From NCBI GenBank assembly GCA_965248915.1, contig OZ252216.1:2046001-2110000 (forward strand): a DNA stretch of 64,000 nucleotides. Reading direction: 5' to 3'. The translations under genes and the position numbers were made by a program. Under the pieces are notes generated by a model that saw only the letters and a list, made by a program, of their open reading frames with translations, was not told the origin of the DNA and ran no database searches. The stretch is from CBDFLA01 sp965248915. Lineage in GTDB: Bacteria > Pseudomonadota > Alphaproteobacteria > M2410. Positions 8,879 through 16,608 of the stretch are shown here, in pieces. Numbering within the stretch: the stretch's first letter is position 1; every line of letters begins with the position of its first letter.

Positions 8879-9130
8879 ATGCAGATTTTGTATTTCTCTT
8901 GGTTGCGACAACGCACTGGCACCGGCGCCGAAATGCTCGATCGACCGGACGATGTTGTAACCGTTCATGATCTGATAACCCACCTCATCGCGCGCGGCGG
9001 CGGCTATGCAGAAGCCTTTGCGGACCTTACGACAATAAAGGTCGCGGTCAATCAAGACTACGTGGGTTTTGACCACCTCTTGAACGATGACGACGAAGTC
9101 GCGTTCTTTCCCCCGGTGACGGGAGGGTGA
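8879..9130 (+). CDS. moaD: Molybdopterin synthase small subunit
   Basis: MoaD is the ubiquitin-like sulfur carrier of molybdopterin synthase. The 83-residue protein starts with the strand MQILYFSWLRQRTGTG and ends in FFPPVTGG, whose C-terminal Gly-Gly is adenylated and thiocarboxylated. A GTG at 8858 overlaps the uvrC stop, but ATG 8879 with AAGGGG just upstream gives the normal start. The downstream moaE follows after 4 bp, so the two subunits are made together. Confidence 0.93.
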   Translation: MQILYFSWLRQRTGTGAEMLDRPDDVVTVHDLITHLIARGGGYAEAFADLTTIKVAVNQDYVGFDHLLNDDDEVAFFPPVTGG

Positions 9131-9134
9131 GCTC

Positions 9135-9578
9135 ATGATCCGTGTTCAAGAAGATGACTTCGACATCGCCGCTGAACTCGAGAAGGTCCGAAGAGGCAAC
9201 ACGGAGATCGGCGCCATCGTCACCTTCACCGGTTTGGTGCGTGATTTGGGAGACGACAATCTCAAGTCCATGACCCTTGAGCACTATCCCGGCATGACCG
9301 AGAAGCAGTTGAGCGAGATTGAAAAGGTGGCAGAGGAGCGCTGGCCGCTGCAAGCCTCCCTCATCGTGCATCGCTACGGAAAGCTAGAACCAGGTGATCA
9401 AATCGTTTTGGTGATCACTGCATCGGCCCACCGACAAGCAGCGTTCGAGGCGACCAATTTCCTGATGGATTGGCTCAAAACCAAAGCCCCGTTCTGGAAG
9501 CTTGAAGAAACCGGCGAGAAAACCGAGTGGGTAAAGGCAAAATCAGAAGACGTCGACGCCGCCGACAAGTGGAAGTGA
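9135..9578 (+). CDS. moaE: Molybdopterin synthase catalytic subunit
   Basis: MoaE transfers sulfur from MoaD thiocarboxylate to cyclic pyranopterin monophosphate. The 147-residue protein shows the family core: IGAIVTFTGLVRD, LEHYPGMTEKQL, VIVHRYGKLEPGDQIVLVITASAHRQAAFEATNFLMDWLKTKAPFWKLE. The Lys residues of LKTKAPFWK correspond to the catalytic region. A GGAGGG site precedes the ATG, and it is translationally close to moaD. The gene converges on ilvE across a 28-bp gap with a short TTCGAT/ATCGAA inverted repeat that lacks a T-run. Confidence 0.95.
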   Translation: MIRVQEDDFDIAAELEKVRRGNTEIGAIVTFTGLVRDLGDDNLKSMTLEHYPGMTEKQLSEIEKVAEERWPLQASLIVHRYGKLEPGDQIVLVITASAHRQAAFEATNFLMDWLKTKAPFWKLEETGEKTEWVKAKSEDVDAADKWK

Positions 9579-9606
9579 ATTCGATACCAAACGGCGGCAT
9601 CGAAAC

Positions 9607-10479
9607 TTATTCGTTCACCAGCTTCGCGTAGTCTTCCATCAACGCCTGGCTGATTTGGCCAGGGGTAAACTTGTAGGGCCCAATCTCAGAAACCGGCGTC
9701 ACTTCAGCCGCTGTCCCAGTAATGAAACACTCTTCGAAGTCTACTAGCTCTCCAGGCAGAATGGTCCGCTCAACCACATCAATCTGGCGTGCCTTGGCAA
9801 GATCGATGACGGTTCGACGCGTAATTCCATCAAGGAAACAATCCGGCGTTGGCGTATGAAGCTTGCCTTCCTTTTGGAAAAAGACGTTGGCCCCTGTTGC
9901 CTCCGCAACATGGCCGCGGTAATCGAGCATCATGGAATCCGCATACCCTTGGTCTTCGGCGGCATGTTTCGACAACGTACAGATCATATAGAGACCTGCT
10001 GCCTTCGCCTTGCAAGGGGCGGTCTCTGGAGAGGGTCGTTTCCACTCTGACATGTTGAGGCGAATACCCTTCAAGCGTTCTTCCGGATCAAAATAAGACG
10101 GCCATTCCCACACCGCCACTGCCACATTGATCTTTGTTTCCTGCGCTGACACACCCATCATTTCTGATCCGCGCCACGCCACAGGACGCACATACCCATC
10201 GACAATGTTTTGGGCGTTTGCCGCTTCATAACAAGCTGCATCGATTTCTTCGACTGTGTAAGGAATTTCAAACCCAAGCATCTTTGCCGATTCAAGGAGC
10301 CGTTCTGAATGTTCACGCAACTTGAAGATCTTGCCTCCATACATCCGCTCACCTTCGAACACACAGCTGGCATAGTGAAGAGCGTGTGAAAGGACGTGCA
10401 GCTGAGCATCGCTCCAGGGCACCAAACCACCATTCATCCAGATAAAACCATCCCGCTGATCAAAGGGTTGAGTGCTCAT
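9607..10479 (-). CDS. ilvE: Branched-chain amino acid aminotransferase
   Basis: This 290-residue fold-type IV PLP aminotransferase makes Leu, Ile and Val from their keto acids with glutamate. Recognisable parts are DGFIWMNGGLVPWSDAQLHVLSHALHYASCVFEGERMYGG, FKLREHSERLLESAKML, YVRPVAWRGSEMMG, and the signature MLDYRGHVAEATGANVFF, followed by DGITRRTVIDLAK and the FITGTAAEVTPV motif that contacts the PLP phosphate. It is transcribed away from the MarR/two-component cluster, a neighbourhood common in related alphaproteobacteria. Confidence 0.93.
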   Translation of the reverse strand: MSTQPFDQRDGFIWMNGGLVPWSDAQLHVLSHALHYASCVFEGERMYGGKIFKLREHSERLLESAKMLGFEIPYTVEEIDAACYEAANAQNIVDGYVRPVAWRGSEMMGVSAQETKINVAVAVWEWPSYFDPEERLKGIRLNMSEWKRPSPETAPCKAKAAGLYMICTLSKHAAEDQGYADSMMLDYRGHVAEATGANVFFQKEGKLHTPTPDCFLDGITRRTVIDLAKARQIDVVERTILPGELVDFEECFITGTAAEVTPVSEIGPYKFTPGQISQALMEDYAKLVNE

Positions 10480-10615
10480 AATTACTGCCTGTCCACGTCG
10501 TTATTGATGAGGGCCCGAGAGGGCAATTTTCATGGTAACTTGATGGGATAGAATAGGATTCCGACTGTAACATCATTTCGTTTTGTACTTGATCTTTGTA
10601 ACATTTGCATTAATA

Positions 10616-10636
10616 TATGTCAATATGTCTGACATA
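10616..10636. promoter_or_regulatory. Candidate MarR operator over its own start codon
   Basis: TATGTC at 10624-10629 and GACATA at 10631-10636 form a perfect 13-bp palindrome that includes the marR ATG (10625). Another TATGTC lies at 10616-10621 in the same orientation. MarR-family dimers bind palindromes of about this size, and autoregulation is the rule. Two direct TGTAACAT copies (10566-10573 and 10597-10604, 31 bp apart) lie just upstream in the ilvE-marR intergenic region. Confidence 0.45.
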
Positions 10637-11134
10637 AAATACAGTGATCGACCGACCGGCTCTGGCCTCTTATTTCTTCGCGAGGAAGAACTCCGCGAAG
10701 GCATTGAGCTTTTGTTTTTTGCCTACCGAGATTTCATCAGTGACCCGGATGAAATCCTCAAAGGGTATGGCTTTGGTCGCGCGCACCACCGGGTCATTCA
10801 TTTCGTTGGGCGCCACCCAGGTATCAATGTCGCAGCCCTCCTCCGCATCTTGAGAATTACCAAGCAGAGCTTAGGCCGTGTCCTCAAGCAGCTTATCGAA
10901 CAAGGATTCGTCGAACAACGCACCGGCACGCAGGACCGTCGCCAACGGCTTCTCACCCTCACCGAGAAGGGCGCTGAACTCGAAAGACGCCTCTCCGCAC
11001 CACAACGTGAGCGAACCGCTAAAGCATTTCGTGAGGCCGGACCGGAAGCAGTGGCTGGCTACCGCAAAGTTCTCGAAGGCCTCATAAATGAGGATGAACG
11101 TCAGGCCATTCTTGCTAAGATAAGAAAAGGCTGA
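10625..11134 (+). CDS. MarR family transcriptional regulator
   Basis: From ATG 10625 the protein is 169 residues with a central winged helix: HPGINVAALLRILRITKQSLGRVLKQLIEQGFVEQRTGTQDRRQRLLTLTEKGAELERRL, with the wing arginines DRRQR typical of MarR. An upstream in-frame start at 10583 would add AT-rich intergenic sequence and is unlikely. The gene is 19 bp before the response regulator, so the regulator and two-component pair probably form one operon. It is divergent from ilvE. The ligand is unknown. Confidence 0.88.
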   Translation: MSDIKYSDRPTGSGLLFLREEELREGIELLFFAYRDFISDPDEILKGYGFGRAHHRVIHFVGRHPGINVAALLRILRITKQSLGRVLKQLIEQGFVEQRTGTQDRRQRLLTLTEKGAELERRLSAPQRERTAKAFREAGPEAVAGYRKVLEGLINEDERQAILAKIRKG

Positions 11135-11153
11135 CCACACAGCGGAGCGCCCA

Positions 11154-11870
11154 ATGGCCGATCCGACCTCCCAGACCCCAATCCAGAACGACGACCTCCT
11201 GCCTCATGTTTTGGTGGTGGACGACGACACGCGCATTAGGCGCCTTCTCAAACGCTATCTCATGGAAAACGGCTTTCGCATCACCATGGCAGAAGACGCC
11301 GCCTCAGCTCGGGAATACCTACAAAGTCTTGAATTCGATGTCATCATTTTGGACATCATGATGCCGGGTGAAAGTGGCCTTGAGCTTACCTCCTCCTTGC
11401 GCGAAATCTCTGAAGTGCCGATCCTCTTGCTGACCGCCAGAGACTCTGCAGACGATCGCATCGCGGGTCTCGAGTCCGGTGCCGACGACTACCTCATGAA
11501 ACCCTTTGAGCCGCGAGAACTACTCCTTCGCCTTCGGTCCATTCTTCGCCGCACCCATCAACCGATCGACGACGACGTTAAGGAGATTACCTTAGGCGAC
11601 TGTCGCTTCATTGTCGCCCGCGGTGAACTTTGGCGACAGGACAAGCTCATCAAACTCACCACCGCCGAAGCAACCCTGCTCACCCTCTTTGCAAAGAACC
11701 CTGGCGAGCCATTCTCCAGACTTGATCTGTGTGAACGCACTGGCGTGGCGCAAGAACGCTCCGTCGACGTTCAAATCACAAGATTGCGTCGCAAGATCGA
11801 AACCGACCCCAAGCTGCCGCTCTACCTACAAACCGTGCGCGGCGTCGGCTACAGATTGGTCCCAGATTGA
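11154..11870 (+). CDS. OmpR-type response regulator
   Basis: This 238-residue regulator has a receiver domain at residues 18-135, with acidic pocket VVDDD (21-25), phospho-acceptor Asp67 (IILDIMMPGESG), the LLLTARDS switch Thr and the MKPFEPREL Lys. A winged-helix DNA-binding domain follows at about 145-235 (LTTAEATLLTLFAKNPGEPFSRLDLCERT and SVDVQITRLRRKIETDPKLPLYLQTVRGVGYRL). It sits between a MarR gene and its likely cognate histidine kinase. The regulon cannot be read from this window. Confidence 0.95.
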   Translation: MADPTSQTPIQNDDLLPHVLVVDDDTRIRRLLKRYLMENGFRITMAEDAASAREYLQSLEFDVIILDIMMPGESGLELTSSLREISEVPILLLTARDSADDRIAGLESGADDYLMKPFEPRELLLRLRSILRRTHQPIDDDVKEITLGDCRFIVARGELWRQDKLIKLTTAEATLLTLFAKNPGEPFSRLDLCERTGVAQERSVDVQITRLRRKIETDPKLPLYLQTVRGVGYRLVPD

Positions 11871-11929
11871 TTTCTTGTGGGCCCTCTGCAAATAATGACA
11901 GGCTGACACCTGCAGCCAAAGGAATATGA

Positions 11930-13321
11930 ATGCTCGATAGCGTCTCCAGCAATTTGCGAAAATGGCCAGTCCTTCGCTCACTGAGCTATGGATTTCGTAA
12001 GCTTGGCGCCTTCATCAAGCCGATCATGCCGCGCGCGCTCTTTGCACGCTCACTCATCATATTGCTGGCGCCGGTCGCCCTGCTTCAGGTCGTCGTAATC
12101 TACGTTTACATGGAGCGTTATTCAGAACTCGTGACCCGGCGATTGGCTTCCGGTGTCGCCGGTGAAATCGCTTTTATCATTTCTGCAAAAGAGACGGTCG
12201 ACACGCCAGAAGAGTTCACACAACTCATCGCCGCCACCGAGCGAGAACAAGGATTGATCGTCACTTTTGGAGAACACGGTCCCCTTCCCGAACAAATCCA
12301 ACGTCGGTTCTTTCCGCTCCTGAGTGATACCGTCGGCGAGCAACTGACTCAGAATATTCATCACCCCCTTTGGTACAACACTGAGCAGTGGCCAAGTTAC
12401 GCTGGCATTCAAGTCTTGCTCGATGATGAGATCATGCACATCAAGGTTCGGCGAAGTCGGATACTCGCCACCAATTGGCACATCTTTCTGGTTTGGATGG
12501 CTCTCACCTCTTTGGTCTTTCTAGGCATCGCTATCCTCTTCTTGCGCAACCAAATCCGTCCCATTCAGCGCCTGGCGATTGCCGCAGAGGGTTTTGGCAA
12601 GGGGCGAGACGTACCTGATTTCAAACCATCTGGCGCCACCGAGGTTCGAAACGCCGCCATCGCCTTCATCGACATGCGCAACCGCCTCAATCGACACATC
12701 ACCCAACGAACCGACATGTTGGCAGGGGTGAGCCACGATTTGAGAACACCGCTAACACGCATGAAACTTCAACTCGCCATGGCTGGGGACAGCGAAGACA
12801 TTGACGACATGAAAAAGGATGTCGCCGAGATGGAGCGCATGCTCGAAGGCTATCTGGCGTTTGCGAGGGGCCAGACCAGCGAAGAAAGTGTGGAAATATC
12901 CCTAGCAGAACTTGCCCAGGAGGTGAGCGATGACGCCGCCAGAAACGGCAAGACGGTGGAAGTTCGAACCCCAACCGACATCCACTTGAGCCTGCGTCGT
13001 CAATCCTTCAAACGAGCGCTAACGAATTTGATCGACAATGCCACGCGCCACGGCACCAATGTCAGCATCTCACTCTGGCGACGGCCCAACAATTGGGTCG
13101 AGATTGCCATCGACGACAATGGTCCCGGCATTCCAAAGGCCCGTTACGAAGAGGCCTTTCAACCGTTTCACAGACTGGATGAATCGCGAAACATGGATCA
13201 TGGCGGGTCTGGCCTTGGCCTCGCGATCGCGCGCGACATCGTTCGCAGTCATGGCGGTGAAATTGAATTTCAGAAGTCACCACTTGGCGGACTAAGGGCA
13301 CTCGTCAGCTTGCCGACGTGA
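11930..13321 (+). CDS. EnvZ-type sensor histidine kinase
   Basis: This 463-residue inner-membrane kinase should phosphorylate the adjacent response regulator. It has a first membrane segment near residues 40-62 (SLIILLAPVALLQVVVIYVYM) and a periplasmic domain to about 185. A second membrane segment (HIFLVWMALTSLVFLGIAILFL) leads to HAMP, then the H-box GVSHDLRTPLTRMKL with His269. N (NLIDNATRHG), G1 (DDNGPGIP), F and G2 (GGSGLGLAIARDIV) boxes complete the ATPase domain. AAAGGAA precedes the ATG. A 59-bp gap separates it from the regulator gene. Confidence 0.94.
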   Translation: MLDSVSSNLRKWPVLRSLSYGFRKLGAFIKPIMPRALFARSLIILLAPVALLQVVVIYVYMERYSELVTRRLASGVAGEIAFIISAKETVDTPEEFTQLIAATEREQGLIVTFGEHGPLPEQIQRRFFPLLSDTVGEQLTQNIHHPLWYNTEQWPSYAGIQVLLDDEIMHIKVRRSRILATNWHIFLVWMALTSLVFLGIAILFLRNQIRPIQRLAIAAEGFGKGRDVPDFKPSGATEVRNAAIAFIDMRNRLNRHITQRTDMLAGVSHDLRTPLTRMKLQLAMAGDSEDIDDMKKDVAEMERMLEGYLAFARGQTSEESVEISLAELAQEVSDDAARNGKTVEVRTPTDIHLSLRRQSFKRALTNLIDNATRHGTNVSISLWRRPNNWVEIAIDDNGPGIPKARYEEAFQPFHRLDESRNMDHGGSGLGLAIARDIVRSHGGEIEFQKSPLGGLRALVSLPT

Positions 13322-13338
13322 CAGACTGTATCTCGCGA

Positions 13339-13698
13339 CTATCCTCTGAGTTTATATCTTACTTTGAAATAGGCCATTAGAAGTAACCCAGCGAAAAAGG
13401 CGCCAATTGTCGTCCAATGAAATGGAATTCCAGTCATCACGAAGATGAGTGTGCCAAAAAGGAACGAAATACCCATTACGCTGAAGTACACCCACAAGTA
13501 TGTTTGTCTACCGGTTAGCCGAAAGATCAAGAAAATCGCTACGGCTGCAACGATGCTGAGCAGCAATACCATTCCGGAATCTTCATGGGGGTCGTAACCC
13601 ATGCCATCTTCGACAAAGGAAATAAGTGCAAAGAATCCAACGAAAGGAATCAGCATTATCAAGAACCAAAAAAACTCGAGGATCACTCTCCGAAACAC
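13339..13698 (-). CDS. Small multi-pass membrane protein
   Basis: This 119-residue protein has about four hydrophobic segments: ILEFFWFLIMLIPFVGFFALI, MVLLLSIVAAVAIFLIF, YLWVYFSVMGISFLFGTLIFVMTG, and TIGAFFAGLLLMAYFKV, with basic residues at both ends (MFRR and KVRYKLRG). No family is recognised. The start is a GTG with a strong AGGAGG nine bases upstream. It lies 18 bp downstream of proC on the same strand, so the two may be cotranscribed, and converges on the histidine kinase gene. Confidence 0.6.
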   Translation of the reverse strand: MFRRVILEFFWFLIMLIPFVGFFALISFVEDGMGYDPHEDSGMVLLLSIVAAVAIFLIFRLTGRQTYLWVYFSVMGISFLFGTLIFVMTGIPFHWTTIGAFFAGLLLMAYFKVRYKLRG

Positions 13699-13716
13699 TG
13701 CCTTCGGCCTCCTGCT

Positions 13717-14541
13717 TTACTCAGCTAGTTCTTTCGATCTTTGTTGAGCAGCACGCACCGCTTTTTTCATGAGACCTGAAAGACCACCTTCACCCATCAA
13801 CACATCAAGTGCTGCCGCCGTGGTGCCGCCGGGGCTGGTTACATTCTCGCGCAGTCCCGCGACATCTTCCGGGGCAAGCTTGGCCATGTGCGCAGCCCCG
13901 TGCAAGGTCTCAATGGCGAGCTTCCGCGCCAATGGCTCATCGAGACCGACATCGATACCTGCATAGGTGAGACACTCGATCATATAAAAGACGTAAGCCG
14001 GCCCGCTTCCTGAGAGCGCAGTAACGGCATCAAGGTGGGTTTCGCGATCAACCCAGGCAACCTCCCCAACCGCTTCGAGCAGTCGCCCAGCAAGATCACG
14101 CTGGGACGAATTCACATGATCGTTGGCAACCGCAACGCTCATACCGAGCCCAATGGACGCGGGCGTATTTGGCATCGCGCGGATGATCGGCGTCTGCTTG
14201 CCGAAAACTTCCGCGAAAGAAATGATGGATCGGCCTGCGGCAATGGAAAGCACGCATGTTTCGCCATCACCAAGGAATGCGAGTGGCTCTATGACCTCCC
14301 CCATCAATTGCGGCTTAACAGCCAACACAAGAATGTCCGGCACTTCTGACCGAAGCTCCGATACATCCACATTGAGGGAGATCTTTCCCGTGCCGGCGAG
14401 ATCTTTTGCGTCTTGGTTAGGTGCAGGGTCAAAAACCACAAATTGAGCCGGAAAATCAGCTTCCAGCCAACCTTTAAGGAGTGCCGAGCCCATTTTTCCA
14501 GCACCAACCAAACAGATCTTCTTTTCGGAATTAGAAGTCAT
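13717..14541 (-). CDS. proC: Pyrroline-5-carboxylate reductase
   Basis: ProC reduces pyrroline-5-carboxylate to proline with NAD(P)H. The protein begins ICLVGAGKMGSALLKGWL (Rossmann dinucleotide motif) and has VLAVKPQLM and IIRAMPNTPASIGLGM. The C-terminal dimer domain carries the signature DAVTALSGSGPAYVFYMIECLTYAGIDVGL and ENVTSPGGTTAAALDVLM. I prefer ATG 14541 (274 residues); a GTG four codons earlier at 14553 is possible, and neither has a strong ribosome site. It is part of a minus-strand run with the YbjN and ubiK genes. Confidence 0.95.
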   Translation of the reverse strand: MTSNSEKKICLVGAGKMGSALLKGWLEADFPAQFVVFDPAPNQDAKDLAGTGKISLNVDVSELRSEVPDILVLAVKPQLMGEVIEPLAFLGDGETCVLSIAAGRSIISFAEVFGKQTPIIRAMPNTPASIGLGMSVAVANDHVNSSQRDLAGRLLEAVGEVAWVDRETHLDAVTALSGSGPAYVFYMIECLTYAGIDVGLDEPLARKLAIETLHGAAHMAKLAPEDVAGLRENVTSPGGTTAAALDVLMGEGGLSGLMKKAVRAAQQRSKELAE

Positions 14542-14612
14542 TGAGGAACTCACGTGACGATGATGCGCTGCACACCGTACCTCATGTCATCAATTTGCCA
14601 AACAAGGAGTAC

Positions 14613-15116
14613 TCAAGCAGTACCTTGGGTCTCAAACATTGCCGAGGCAACGGCTTCTTCCGCGGTCTTCCCTGCCCAGAGCACGAATTGAAAGGCCGAG
14701 TAGTACCGCTCACAGGAATCGACAGCCATCTGTAACAGGCTTTCGCATTGTTCAACCGTTGCCATGGCACCACCATTGAGCGGAAACCCGTACCGGTAGA
14801 TCAGAACGTGATCTTCAGACCACAAATCGAAGTGACCAAACCACAATTGCTCGTTGACCAAAGCCATCAAGGAATGGATCTCACGCACCTTGTCTGGCCC
14901 AACCTTTACATCGAGAGCGGAGGTAAGATGCAAGGCCTCCAATTCCGGCTGCCAGGTGATGGACACATGATAATCGCACCATGTACCCGCAACGGTGAGA
15001 TCAATCTCATTGTCGCTCGCCCGCCGAAACGGCCATTCGAACCCGCCGACAAGCGCCTCGAATTGATCAATCGGATTGTAGGAAAGAGGGCTGATACCGC
15101 CTTCGATCAGGTCCAT
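14613..15116 (-). CDS. YbjN-domain protein
   Basis: This 167-residue protein is a YbjN-family member with the fold of type III secretion chaperones. Typical stretches are WCDYHVSITWQPELEALHLTSALDVKVGPDKVREIHSLMALVNEQLWFGHFDLWSEDHVLIYRYGFPL and the helix SLLQMAVDSCERYYSAFQFVLWAGKTAEEAV. The molecular role is unknown; the family has been linked to stress tolerance. Its position between proC and ubiK is conserved in related alphaproteobacteria, as I recall. Confidence 0.85.
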   Translation of the reverse strand: MDLIEGGISPLSYNPIDQFEALVGGFEWPFRRASDNEIDLTVAGTWCDYHVSITWQPELEALHLTSALDVKVGPDKVREIHSLMALVNEQLWFGHFDLWSEDHVLIYRYGFPLNGGAMATVEQCESLLQMAVDSCERYYSAFQFVLWAGKTAEEAVASAMFETQGTA

Positions 15117-15189
15117 TGGGAATTGCCCTCAATTGGGTCGCGGGAAGCCAGGGGCTTCACCAAACAGGATCAGTGATTGAAAGTGACAA

Positions 15190-15296
15190 ACCCAAACGGT
15201 TGCCGCAAGGAAAGATGCGCCCTGTCTGTGGACAAGGGGGATAACTTATTATGGTAACTAGAGTTTTCGCGTCCGCAGAGATTGATTCGTTTGGGT
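15190..15296. repeat. Inverted repeat flanking DnaA-box-like sequences
   Basis: ACCCAAACG (15190-15198) and CGTTTGGGT (15288-15296) are exact inverted copies about 90 bp apart in the gap between the ubiK and YbjN genes. Between them, near 15226-15250, are a TGTGGACAA nonamer (one change from a DnaA box) and a G-run followed by GATAAC. Both flanking genes are on the minus strand, so the segment could hold a hairpin leader or protein-binding sites. No gene is visible in it. Confidence 0.3.
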
Positions 15297-15304
15297 GAGA
15301 CCGA

Positions 15305-15571
15305 TCAATCGGCTGACGTTTCAGTACCTTTGAGCGCCAACTCCAACGCGTCGATTCGCGCCTCAAGCCGTTCGTTCTCTTCCCGCGCCAATGTCGCCAT
15401 CGCACGTACCGCCTCGAACTCATCTCGGTCGACCAGATCCATGTCGCTCAAAAGACGTCGCAGTTGGTTCTGAACCGCACCATCAACTTCGTCTCTTACC
15501 CCTTGCGCTGCACCTGCCGCGCCAGTCAGAACTCTTGCCAAATCGTCCATCAATTTATTGTTGCTTTGCAT
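15305..15571 (-). CDS. ubiK: UbiK-family ubiquinone biosynthesis accessory factor
   Basis: From the internal ATG at 15571 the protein has 88 residues (MQSNNKLMDDLARVLTGAAGAAQGVRDEV), the usual size of BMFP-domain proteins. The C-terminal half (VDRDEFEAVRAMATLAREENERLEARIDALE) is a trimeric coiled coil with the VxRxEFExVRAMA signature. UbiK helps assemble the aerobic ubiquinone biosynthesis complex and has membrane-fusogenic activity in related proteins. A longer frame upstream has no family similarity. The gene is divergent from lgt. Confidence 0.85.
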   Translation of the reverse strand: MQSNNKLMDDLARVLTGAAGAAQGVRDEVDGAVQNQLRRLLSDMDLVDRDEFEAVRAMATLAREENERLEARIDALELALKGTETSAD

Positions 15572-15699
15572 GGCCTTACTCGATGATTTTCGTTCACAGG
15601 CACCAGTATGTCGACCCTCGACACCCGATTGCCAGAGGGCAACTTGACACACCGCGCAGAGCGGGACAAGGTCGCCCAGAAAACAGCTGAAAGTGCCCT

Positions 15700-16608
15700 A
15701 TGTTTGCTTGGCTTATTGACTTCCCGCGCATCGACCCAGAACTCTTCCGCATCGGCCCTCTTGCCGTGCGGTGGTATGGCTTGGCCTATGTCGCGGGCAT
15801 CACGTTGGCCTGGGTCTATGTCAATCGATTGGCGGCCAATGCAAACCTCTGGACAAAAGCGGCAGGAGGCAAACCCCCTCTCAATAAGAAGGGGATTGAA
15901 GATCTCGTCTTCTGGGCGACCCTTGGTGTCATTGTCGGCGGTCGCCTAGGCTTCGTCTTGTTTTACGGCCTCGTCTACAATGCCGATTACTACTTCGAGA
16001 CGCCTTGGAAAGTCTTGGCGGTCTGGGAAGGTGGCATGTCCTTCCACGGGGGATTGCTCGGCGTCATTGCTGTCGCCATTTGGTTCAGTCGCAAAACCAA
16101 GGCTGACATGTTCAGGGTCGGCGATATGATCGCGGGAGGCGTCCCGATCGGGCTCTTCTTTGGACGACTGGCAAACTTCATCAATGGCGAGCTCTGGGGC
16201 AGACCAACTGAAGTATCTTGGGCTATGATTTTTCCGGCCGACCCGACGGGCCTGCCACGCCACCCAAGCCAACTCTATGAAGCAGGCCTTGAGGGATTGG
16301 CATTGTTCCTGATCTTGAGATGGCTCACATTTTACGGCAGCGCATTGGAGAAGGCTGGTTATATCACTGGCGCCTTTCTGGCCGGTTATGGCTCCGCACG
16401 CATCTTTGTTGAATTCTTCCGCGATTCAGAGGCCCGCATCCTTGGGTCCGATCATTGGTTGACCATGGGCATGTTGCTTTCGTTCCTCATGGTGCTTGTG
16501 GGTGGTTATCTCATCTACCGAGCCCATCAATCTCCCGCACCCCTAGAACTCAAAACAAAAGCGCAGCCACAGGCGACAGCTGCCAAGAAGTCTAAGCCGA
16601 AGTCGTGA
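15700..16608 (+). CDS. lgt: Prolipoprotein diacylglyceryl transferase
   Basis: Lgt moves diacylglycerol from phosphatidylglycerol to the lipobox Cys of prolipoproteins. The 302-residue protein has seven or so membrane segments. It carries FRIGPLAVRWYGLAYVAG, the GGMSFHGGLLG motif, and the Lgt signature GLFFGRLANFINGELWGRPT, then RHPSQLYEAGLEG and ISDGQFLS-equivalent ARILGSDHWLTMGMLLSF. A Lys/Ala-rich tail ends the protein. Its stop overlaps the GTG of the next gene, and a lipoprotein gene (18495) lies in the same operon. Confidence 0.96.
   Translation: MFAWLIDFPRIDPELFRIGPLAVRWYGLAYVAGITLAWVYVNRLAANANLWTKAAGGKPPLNKKGIEDLVFWATLGVIVGGRLGFVLFYGLVYNADYYFETPWKVLAVWEGGMSFHGGLLGVIAVAIWFSRKTKADMFRVGDMIAGGVPIGLFFGRLANFINGELWGRPTEVSWAMIFPADPTGLPRHPSQLYEAGLEGLALFLILRWLTFYGSALEKAGYITGAFLAGYGSARIFVEFFRDSEARILGSDHWLTMGMLLSFLMVLVGGYLIYRAHQSPAPLELKTKAQPQATAAKKSKPKS

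Noticed and set aside
9580..9604. Bidirectional terminator between moaE and ilvE
   Set aside because: The TTCGAT/ATCGAA stem is only 6 bp and has no T-run on either side.
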